In this document: positions 42,401-47,870 of the stretch, piece by piece
How positions within the stretch are numbered: the stretch's first letter is position 1
Layout: every line of letters begins with the position of its first letter
Origin: Spartobacteria bacterium
GTDB taxonomy: Bacteria > Verrucomicrobiota > Verrucomicrobiia > Chthoniobacterales > UBA6821
Length of the DNA: 47,870 bases
Reading direction: 5' to 3'
Assembly: GCA_947471565.1 (NCBI GenBank)
Contig: CANIVT010000018.1
Span: forward strand, 1-47,870
Notes under the pieces: model-generated
The model's input: only the letters and a program-made list of their open reading frames with translations
Told to the model about the DNA's origin: nothing
Database searches by the model: none
Position numbers and translations under genes: made by a program

Positions 42401-43725
42401 CTTATTATTTTAGATTAGCTATGCCTGATTGGGCATGGCAGAATCAATCTGGAGCAGATAATTATTTTAGTACAAATATACCATATTATCCTTATTCAGA
42501 TTCCAAAGGAACTTATTTCGGAGACGGCGGAGTAGCATGGATGAATGATCCAAGGACTGCACGTTTCGGATCTACTGAAGATAACATTAATCCTTTTACC
42601 CTGCAACCAAATGGAATTTCAGTAACCAACCTTCTTTCCGGATCAACTACGAACGCCCGTTTTGGGGCGATGTATAGATCATTTGCATCCAGCAATAACA
42701 TTCTCGGAACATGGCATTACAGTACCAACGGATATCAGAGTAAGAGTTCAAGTTATGGCACTCGGTATAGTAATACAATAGGGTTTACTATACCATCAAA
42801 CGAAGCTTGGCGTTGGGATACAGCTTTGTTTATCAATAGGTCAAGCGGTTCAGCTGCCAGTACATTCGGTTTTTATACTGATCCTGATGGGGTTGTAAGA
42901 CCTGCCATGGGAGCATATGTTCCGGTTAATGCGGCCGGCGTGATCTCAACAAACCCTGGTTCACCCACCTTTACGGCGACGACTAATTGGAATATTAACA
43001 CGACAAATCGCCCACTCTCAATAAGTCAAAATCGCCCGATGATGCTCCACCGTCCCTTCCTCAGTGTCGCGGAACTCGGCTATGTCTTTCGTGACATCCC
43101 GTGGAAGAACCTCGACTTCTTTACACCCTCAAGCGGCGATGTCGGCCTCCTCGATACTTTCAGCGTGCATGACTTCGGTGATCAGAATGCCCTCATGGCC
43201 GGAAGGGTGAATCTCAACACCCGACAGGCTCCTGTTCTGCGTGCCCTGCTGGCTGGAACCCAGATTGATGAATTACTTAGATCTGGATCTAACAATATTC
43301 CTTTTACTAACAATGCCGTTCAAATAAGCGCCGTCGAGATGAACAATATCGCCACGAATCTCATCGCGCGAACAGCTACATCACCTCTCACGCACCTTGG
43401 CGACTTAGTTGGCCAGTGGGGGGGGAGTACTAGCATTGGTTATTCCGGCTTCTCTGCTGACTTAACAAACTGCTACACCAACCCGGCCAATATTTGTATC
43501 CAGCGTTTCCATGAGTCGGCAATCCGTAGTCTGGCCAACTCCGGTCAGACACGCGTCTGGAATCTGATGATCGACCTCGTTGCCCAGACGGGCCGTTTTC
43601 CCGCCTCGGCGGACTCGCTCTCAAAATTCCTCGTGGAGGGGGAGCGCCGCTTCTGGATTCATGTGGCGATCGATCGCTTCACTGGAGCGGTGATTGACTG
43701 TCAAATTGAACCCGTTATTGAATAA
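39460..43725 (+). CDS. Verru_Chthon cassette protein A (giant GspK-like minor pseudopilin)
   Basis: 1,421 residues from the ATG at 39460, which overlaps the C stop; an upstream in-frame extension to 39148 only shadows the C gene. The leader SREQG is followed by AALVIVLAFMVMLVGVVVAFFV, a GspK/PilX-type N-terminus lacking Glu at +5. YDEGGLLDINAAG (about residue 245) and AGRVNLNTRQAPVLRALLAG (about 1247) are the paired motifs of GspK-like proteins, which are normally about 330 residues. Some 800 residues lie between them in a Ser/Thr/Asn-rich, AT-rich encoded insert. By analogy it would cap the pseudopilus tip. The function of the insert is unknown; surface adhesion or cargo binding is possible. 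Confidence 0.87.
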   Translation: MKPANLIFVNPLLSPHRVLRSSREQGAALVIVLAFMVMLVGVVVAFFVKASNDRQVADSSASQTSAELFARGAMDTIIGDLRQEIADGSTATTNVTGSITNIIYLPWVVNSGSNVWSNAVPALVGSSGTNGLQNLVKISTNAPFYSRLGPSGMVSGTNRVSSISTTNASLNYRSISAARWNRPLFITPTSATDYTPVATSGFTPPSWIYIDRAGGNPKTWSTSLRFSPTNPSSVIGRYAYAIYDEGGLLDINAAGFPPAMTNTLATWPRTNSLYAKISLAYADLSQLTTAGGTPLLTTNQIDRLINWRNTASLTNTSSVVATAISYGNYARSLPDFLSAGNTSLLISSGMTNSDHPFATRQQLVNYVTRQLGGSTNTNTLQALQYFSTFTRSLNQPSLYWPSNIPVVQSDIGNLADNFTNYAGGNSDFGKDFQINTNFLAVRVNTNFIRNNGSQAIVGEPLVKRRFPLEYLTWITAWGPISDGIPRLATSPADIANLTSDDTIGARRALAGIYFTNNGISWATLQMGTSNNILKYFGLVWNSTDKLWEYSTNTSTGVPTTNYLCYLNDLTGTREPNFIELLKASIKSGSLGKSTGAINVRGASEMTNQNGIHQYYSSTDNHVIQLAANIIEQAKMDYFPVRIRFSPDSTHTFTFSGSEHFPYLYRWHNQAIQVSPACNGTSQLTNPQLSNTMTGFDTNGNSTNVTVGTNASVFKTPPNTPPFYYCDGSSNRCFNYPVTDTFYPGYSVLLIIPHLWDPYDYNCRPATNARFIPNSLRIVADNIIALPGSQSPDGSIPLFPSTPNLNVKLNAGTTGHNDSTPLSTFSLNPSNSAITITYSTNSWTNFTEPICLMASNPTLFSVISDTNLLMGTGGSLLKNNSDGAALIKSGFISDWRDPVSNNFTGIMLGATPITMQTTVMKTNYFIDLNNDYSKDALGIGNYGGTDSMKYHWGSPRHSANVMTFRLQYLDNNISSPTWRDYAYYFRLAMPDWAWQNQSGADNYFSTNIPYYPYSDSKGTYFGDGGVAWMNDPRTARFGSTEDNINPFTLQPNGISVTNLLSGSTTNARFGAMYRSFASSNNILGTWHYSTNGYQSKSSSYGTRYSNTIGFTIPSNEAWRWDTALFINRSSGSAASTFGFYTDPDGVVRPAMGAYVPVNAAGVISTNPGSPTFTATTNWNINTTNRPLSISQNRPMMLHRPFLSVAELGYVFRDIPWKNLDFFTPSSGDVGLLDTFSVHDFGDQNALMAGRVNLNTRQAPVLRALLAGTQIDELLRSGSNNIPFTNNAVQISAVEMNNIATNLIARTATSPLTHLGDLVGQWGGSTSIGYSGFSADLTNCYTNPANICIQRFHESAIRSLANSGQTRVWNLMIDLVAQTGRFPASADSLSKFLVEGERRFWIHVAIDRFTGAVIDCQIEPVIE
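40640..43030 (+). other. AT-rich central segment of the cassette A gene
   Basis: Base composition changes inside one reading frame. The 60 bases at 42361-42420 hold 17 G or C, while 43561-43620 in the same gene hold 38. The shift begins around 40640 and ends sharply around 43030, with AT-ending codons (AAT, ATA, TTA) inside and GC-ending codons outside. A small AT-rich patch recurs at about 43262-43335. The flanking GC-rich ends encode the conserved GspK-like parts, so the segment looks like a swapped or acquired passenger. Confidence 0.75.
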
Positions 43726-43728
43726 AAA

Positions 43729-44481
43729 ATGATTTTATTTTATACTAAAAAAACGAATAGAAATTATATAGGTTTTTGCAAAGTTATTTTTTTAGTCATA
43801 GTTTTATTGCCATTATTTCAACTTAATGGGGCACCTGAGGACGCATTGGATGGACCGGCAATGGTTTCTACCGGAACTGAATTTTCTTTTGTAATAGACT
43901 CCTCTTCTGCAAGCGATGAGGTAGCTCGTAAAAATTTTAAAGATAATTCAATCTTCGCAAATCCGATTGAGATCAATCACTGGGAAATCTCAAAATTTAA
44001 AAATATCATTGCTATTGTTATAACAAATCCATCCGGGCAAAAGGGTCAGATCTGGATTGATGGATCGTGCAAGTTAGTTCGTCCCCCGGAGGGTACTGGA
44101 TTTTATGTTGATGAAGACCCTCCTGATCGCGATAGATTTAATATTGATTTTGGAAAATACGGTTACTGCCACGGATCTTGGGTTTCTGCCGATAATTATG
44201 TCGGCAAAGTCAAATTCAATGGATTGGAGGCACTTTACTTTTGCGAACCAAAACCACCCAAGGTTGCATCTTCAAAATTAGTTAAACCACCTATAAGAGA
44301 GGCTTGGGTTGATCTTAAAAATCGATTCCCCATTTACATTAAAGAGAATGGATCAATCTACAGCTACAAGATACTCCCTCCGCCATCATCCCTTCAGCTT
44401 CCAATAGAGGCAAAAAATTACTTAGCGAGACGTGCTGAAGCGCTGAAACCATTTACTACTGGAATCAATCGTCATCCCTAA
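43729..44481 (+). CDS. Secreted hypothetical protein downstream of the pseudopilin cassette
   Basis: 250 residues, not recognised. It starts three bases after the A gene stop. The N-terminus has a signal sequence or membrane anchor (FCKVIFLVIVLLPLFQLNGA). The mature part shows alternating short beta-strands (IWIDGSCKLV, EALYFCEPK, REAWVDLKNRFPIYI, GSIYSYKILPPPSS), which loosely recalls LolA/lipoprotein-carrier-like sheets, without a firm match. DNA is very AT-rich (11 G or C in the 60 bases 43741-43800), unlike most of the window, so it was probably acquired together with the AT-rich part of the A gene. Its position suggests a partner or cargo of the cassette. Confidence 0.7.
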   Translation: MILFYTKKTNRNYIGFCKVIFLVIVLLPLFQLNGAPEDALDGPAMVSTGTEFSFVIDSSSASDEVARKNFKDNSIFANPIEINHWEISKFKNIIAIVITNPSGQKGQIWIDGSCKLVRPPEGTGFYVDEDPPDRDRFNIDFGKYGYCHGSWVSADNYVGKVKFNGLEALYFCEPKPPKVASSKLVKPPIREAWVDLKNRFPIYIKENGSIYSYKILPPPSSLQLPIEAKNYLARRAEALKPFTTGINRHP

Positions 44482-44523
44482 AATGCTAACAAATTAAAAA
44501 GAGGCGATGTGAAATCCTGATAT

Positions 44524-46080
44524 ATGGCAACTTATAAATCTTCTGGCTTAATATATTTTTCGCTAGTGTGCTGTTTTGCTGATTACTGCCTATTTACGGC
44601 TCGCCAGCGCTTTCTTATTTGCTTGTTACTGGTCGGTATGGCTTTTGTTGTTGCAACGCCTGTTGCCGGAAAATCTTCTTTATCAACCTCACCAACCGCT
44701 CCCACCCGTTACCTTGATGCCTCGGCCTTCGGATTCTCTCCGGAGGCTTCGGGTGTTGAGAATACCTCTGCCCTCCAAAAGGCCGTCGATCAAGGAGGCA
44801 CGGTGACGGTCACTCGTCCCGGAACCTATAGGATCGCGGGAACAGTCATGCTGGGAAGCAACACGACCCTGCGATTCGGCAACGGGGTCTTCCTCAAGAA
44901 GGTCGAGGAGCAGGGTCCCTTCTCCCATGTCCTGGTGAACAAGGGGGCGGTCGCACGGACTTGGGACGAACATATCGTCCTCGATGGGCTCCAACTCCTC
45001 GTCAACGGGGTGGATGTGCGCGACTTCAAGGTGGCCTACGGACTCCACGGGCAGGTCGCCTTCTTCTACGCCCGAGACATACGCATCGAGCATTTCCGGT
45101 GCCTCGATCTCGGCAAGGCCCAGTACGGGGTCCAGGTCTGCACATTCGAGGATCTCTCCGTTCACGATGTGGTGATCAAGGGGATGAAGGACGGCGTTCA
45201 CCTTGGCAGGGGCAAGAGGTTCACGATCCGGGACGGGGTCTTCCAGACCTTCGACGATGCCATCGCGCTCAACGGATGCGACTATTCGACCGGGAACCCC
45301 GAGCTCGGTTGGGTCGAGGACGGGGTGGTCGAGAACTGCCGTGATCTGGCCGCGGAGTCCAGCGTCGGGTTTTTCTGCCGTTTTGCCGCCGGTGCCTGGA
45401 TCGACTGGAAGCCCGGGATGGAGGTTCAGCAGTCGGACACGGTCGTCTCCGAGGGGCGCCTCTACCGTGTCCAGGCCAAGCCCGATGGCACGGTCTACAA
45501 GTCGGTGACCCGGCCCACCCATGCTGCGGGCCAGAAGATCCTCGACTCGATCCCGTGGGGTGTGGTTCAGAACGATGTCACCTACTCGGCGGGGGTGCGC
45601 AACGTGGTCTTCCGCGATATCTTCCTGGAAAAGGACCGCCCCGCCTTTTCCATCCATTTCGACAGCGACCGTTACTGCCGTGCGTATTACCCGGGAGCGG
45701 TCGTTCCCGTCCAGCAGGGCATTCTGCTCGATCATGTCATGGTGCTTCATGACCGGACAAAGGATCGCCCCACGCCGTTCATGAAAATCGCGACTCCGGT
45801 GGATGCGGTGAGTGTCGTCAACTCGACACTGCGTGAGAGCCCCATTGTCTTCAACGCCAAGCAGGGCATGAGCGACTACGGCAGGACATCCCTCACCATG
45901 ATCGGCTGCACCTTTGCCTTTTCCGGCCCCGTGAACCTTCTGGAAAACAATGTCCCCGGCAAGCAGGTGGATCTCAGGACACTCGGCAGCACGGTTCTCT
46001 CCAAGGACTTCGCCGCCTCGGTCACGGCGGGCGAGGGGAAGGTGACGATCTCTTCCGACCTGCCGGGACTCACCAAATAA
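44524..46080 (+). CDS. Secreted right-handed beta-helix protein (GH28/pectate-lyase-like)
   Basis: 518 residues. A long N-terminus includes the hydrophobic stretch FLICLLLVGMAFVVATPVAG; the ATG at 44638 is too close to it to be the start. The mature part begins RYLDASAFGFSPEASGVENTSALQKAV, the usual opening of pectate-lyase-superfamily beta-helices, and continues in repeated strands with HIVLDGLQL, DIRIEHFRCLDL, DGVHLGRGKRFTIRDG and FQTFDDAIALNG. The DD in the last resembles the catalytic Asp pair of GH28. It may cut a uronic-acid or rhamnose-containing polymer; the exact family is uncertain. The first 160 bases are AT-rich, and composition becomes GC-rich at about 44690, at the start of the mature domain. 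Confidence 0.8.
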   Translation: MATYKSSGLIYFSLVCCFADYCLFTARQRFLICLLLVGMAFVVATPVAGKSSLSTSPTAPTRYLDASAFGFSPEASGVENTSALQKAVDQGGTVTVTRPGTYRIAGTVMLGSNTTLRFGNGVFLKKVEEQGPFSHVLVNKGAVARTWDEHIVLDGLQLLVNGVDVRDFKVAYGLHGQVAFFYARDIRIEHFRCLDLGKAQYGVQVCTFEDLSVHDVVIKGMKDGVHLGRGKRFTIRDGVFQTFDDAIALNGCDYSTGNPELGWVEDGVVENCRDLAAESSVGFFCRFAAGAWIDWKPGMEVQQSDTVVSEGRLYRVQAKPDGTVYKSVTRPTHAAGQKILDSIPWGVVQNDVTYSAGVRNVVFRDIFLEKDRPAFSIHFDSDRYCRAYYPGAVVPVQQGILLDHVMVLHDRTKDRPTPFMKIATPVDAVSVVNSTLRESPIVFNAKQGMSDYGRTSLTMIGCTFAFSGPVNLLENNVPGKQVDLRTLGSTVLSKDFAASVTAGEGKVTISSDLPGLTK

Positions 46081-46147
46081 TGCCAGATTAGGCAATGGAG
46101 CAATTTTATCAGGCTTGGATGGTTCACACTGGTGGTGAGTTCTTACC

Positions 46148-46620
46148 CGGAGTTAAAACCGTTAAACCCAAAATTTGCATTAGAAACTGGGATCCGAGCA
46201 GGAAAGATGGGTTAAAAGGGTTAGAATCGTTACAAGGTTACAACGGTGAGATGTGGGGCCTGCGGACTGGCGGAAGCAGATTGCCACAAGATGCACAGGA
46301 AGCACAGGAGGGGTGCCATTCCCGAGTCACTCTGTTTTGATTCAGTTCTTTTTTAACTTTCTAACGTTTTCCCATTTTAACTCCGCACGGACTCACCATT
46401 CAGGTGAAGCCTCCGAATCTGTAAACACCCTTAGATTGCAAAATCTGGGTTAAAAGCGGTAGAAAGTCACAAAGAGTCGAAGCAGGTAGTTTGATTTCTC
46501 CTTTCTCCTCTCCATTCATCTGTTGACATACACTCTTCGTAATTTCGCCTAATCCCGGACCCATGTTGCCTTGGAGCCACCTTGTAACTTTTTTTAACAA
46601 TTCTAACCTTTTTAACCCAC
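46148..46620. repeat. Cluster of inverted TTAACCC-type repeats in a 606-base intergenic region
   Basis: Four related arms alternate in orientation. CGGAGTTAAAA at 46148-46158 pairs perfectly with TTTTAACTCCG at 46375-46385. GGGTTAAAAGGG...TTACAAGG at 46209-46237 and GGGTTAAAAGCGG at 46447-46459 pair with CCTTGTAAC...TTAACCC at 46580-46618. The sequence GCACAGGA is also repeated back to back near 46295. The arrangement looks like one or two small non-autonomous (MITE-like) elements with no coding capacity, or a structured RNA. No gene is seen between 46081 and 46686 apart from these; short reading frames there are not conserved-looking. Confidence 0.55.
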
Positions 46621-46686
46621 TCCCCTCTGATCTTAAGTTTCCTAATGGAAATTTTGGGATAATCCTTCTCTGACCCCGTGCATACC

Positions 46687-47870
46687 ATGAATCATCTCTC
46701 CATCTTCCGGGGTCGCGGCGCGGCTCTCATGCTCACGGCCCTCTTGACTCTGGGTGCGGTGTCTCGGCTTTCGGTAGCCCGGGAGGGCTCCTCCAACTCC
46801 GCGGTCACACCCTCGGCCCCGTCGTCCGTGCCCGCGGCCGTCGCGACCAATTCCGCGGCATCGGATCCCAAATCAGTCCCTGTGACGGTCACTCTCTTTG
46901 ACGGGGCTCCGGGCACTGAGATCCCATCGACCTTCTGCGGACTCAGCTACGAGCTTGCGACGCTCCTTCCCGGTCCCGACGGGATCCGGTACTTCCGTCC
47001 CGACAACGCCCCGCTCCTGGCGATTTTCCGAACCCTGGGCATCCGCAATCTGCGCGTCGGGGGAAATCTGGGTGACCGGGACTTCAAGACCGCCCCCTCG
47101 GAGGCTGACATCGACAGTCTGTTTGCCTTTGCCAAACAGGCGGGTGTGAAGGTCATCTATTGCCTCCGGCTTCATCACGGGGATGTCGCCGAGCAGGCGC
47201 GCGTGGCCAAATACATCTGGGATCGTTACGAGCCCCTGCTGGACTGCTTCACGATCGGACAGGAGCCCAGCGCCTACCCGGTGGAGGCCGTCGACACCCG
47301 CCGCGCCGACCAGCGGATGGGAGAGGCTCACGAACATTACCGCTACGAGGACTTTGCCGCGGAGTGGCTCCGTTTCGACGACGGGATCCGCAAAAGCATT
47401 CCCAACGTCAGGATCGCCGGTCCGAGCGTCTACAAGAAGACGGACTGGCCCCTGCGTTTCCTGGAAGACTTTGCAAAGGACGGGCGTCTCTCGCTCGTCA
47501 CCGCCCATCTCTACCCGGGTGGTCCGGGCAACGCCATGGTCGCCACCCCGGAGATCGGGCGCGACCGGATGCTCTCGGGCGAGTTTGAGCCGGGATACCG
47601 GGGCACGTCGGAGACCGTCATTCCCGCCGCTGCCTCCCGCAACCTCGGCCTGCGCATCGAGGAGTGCAACAATTATTTCAACGGCGGGTGCCGTGGCGTG
47701 AGCGACTCCTACGCCGCATCGCTCTGGGGTCTCGATTTCCTCTGGTGGTGGGCTTCCCACGGTGCGGTGGGAATCAACTTCCACACCGGTGAGAAGGTGG
47801 CTGAGGGAAGCAAGCTGGGAGTCTGCGCCTACTCCTCCTTCTTCATTGTTCCCCAGGGCGTCCAGGTCCA
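46687..47870 (+). CDS. Secreted clan GH-A glycoside hydrolase, possibly GH79-like (cut by window end)
   Basis: 394 codons from the ATG at 46687 run to the window edge without a stop. A signal peptide (ALMLTALLTLGAVSRLSVA) and a Ser/Ala/Pro-rich linker to about residue 60 precede a TIM-barrel domain. FRTLGIRNLRVGGNLGD is the early strand; Glu193 in FTIGQEPSAY sits at the acid/base position and Glu325 or Glu326 in LRIEECNNYFNGG at the nucleophile position. ASLWGLDFLWWWASHGAVGINFHTG follows, as in heparanase/beta-glucuronidase (GH79) proteins, where a C-terminal beta-domain should come next. GH39 or GH30 relatives are alternatives. It may remove glucuronic acid from side chains. Confidence 0.82.
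   Translation, partial: MNHLSIFRGRGAALMLTALLTLGAVSRLSVAREGSSNSAVTPSAPSSVPAAVATNSAASDPKSVPVTVTLFDGAPGTEIPSTFCGLSYELATLLPGPDGIRYFRPDNAPLLAIFRTLGIRNLRVGGNLGDRDFKTAPSEADIDSLFAFAKQAGVKVIYCLRLHHGDVAEQARVAKYIWDRYEPLLDCFTIGQEPSAYPVEAVDTRRADQRMGEAHEHYRYEDFAAEWLRFDDGIRKSIPNVRIAGPSVYKKTDWPLRFLEDFAKDGRLSLVTAHLYPGGPGNAMVATPEIGRDRMLSGEFEPGYRGTSETVIPAAASRNLGLRIEECNNYFNGGCRGVSDSYAASLWGLDFLWWWASHGAVGINFHTGEKVAEGSKLGVCAYSSFFIVPQGVQV

Noticed and set aside
44689-46095. 468-residue minus-strand reading frame
   Set aside because: Antisense of the beta-helix gene. The plus-strand product has recognisable beta-helix repeats and a signal sequence; the minus product has none.
46280-46320. Possible CRISPR-like short repeats (GCACAGGA units)
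   Set aside because: Only two short adjacent units, with no spacers and no cas genes.
46095-46600. Short reading frames of 66-83 residues in the intergenic repeat region
   Set aside because: They overlap the inverted repeats, have no starts with ribosome sites and no domain-like sequence.

Overview
The window looks like chromosomal DNA of a Verrucomicrobiota bacterium. The strongest sign is the four-gene block at 37114-43725, which matches the Verru_Chthon cassette (D-B-C-A order of pseudopilin-like genes) known from Verrucomicrobium and Chthoniobacter. Other signs are GC-rich coding DNA, few clear Shine-Dalgarno sequences, a very high density of secreted glycoside hydrolases, and no SusC/SusD or TonB genes.

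Layout. (1) 1-2981, minus strand: an RND efflux permease (cut by the window edge) and its membrane-fusion protein. (2) 3162-21218, minus strand: a long, tightly packed run of 14 genes. It encodes five GH29 alpha-L-fucosidase-like proteins minus one on the other strand (four here: 4984, 12088, 13518, 14864), a GH36-like enzyme with a C-terminal NPCBM module, a GH16 enzyme, an SSS symporter, a secreted enzyme of a family I do not recognise, and what appears to be every step of non-phosphorylating L-fucose oxidation: mutarotase, two SDR dehydrogenases, lactonase, L-fuconate dehydratase and an FAH-family diketo-acid hydrolase. (3) 21371-23098, plus strand: a GH29 without a signal peptide. (4) 23191-26957, minus strand: an MFS transporter, an orphan C-terminal module and a second copy of the unrecognised secreted family. 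(5) 27235-28110, plus strand: an SGNH/SASA-type esterase. (6) 28123-36941, minus strand: three tandem GH29 paralogues, a large SSS symporter and the third copy of the unrecognised family. (7) 37114-43725, plus strand: the D-B-C-A cassette, whose gene order and motifs resemble T2SS minor pseudopilins GspH-I-J-K, with a giant GspK-like protein carrying an AT-rich central insert. (8) 43729-47870, plus strand: an AT-rich secreted hypothetical, a beta-helix protein, an intergenic stretch with inverted repeats, and the start of a clan GH-A hydrolase.

How the parts may work together (inference). Secreted enzymes remove terminal L-fucose and trim side chains of a complex glycan. A lipoprotein mutarotase equilibrates fucose anomers outside the cytoplasm, SSS/MFS transporters import products, and cytoplasmic enzymes oxidise fucose to 2,4-diketo-3-deoxy-L-fuconate, which is split to pyruvate and lactate. 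No sulfatase, no microcompartment shell gene and no transcriptional regulator was seen. The lack of sulfatases argues against a heavily sulfated marine fucoidan and favours another fucosylated glycan.

The best candidates for something undescribed are the three transporter-paired secreted proteins (19281, 23191, 28123) with their shared C-terminal module, the lipid-anchored mutarotase, and the mosaic pseudopilin cassette. No tRNA, rRNA, CRISPR array or transposase gene was recognised.
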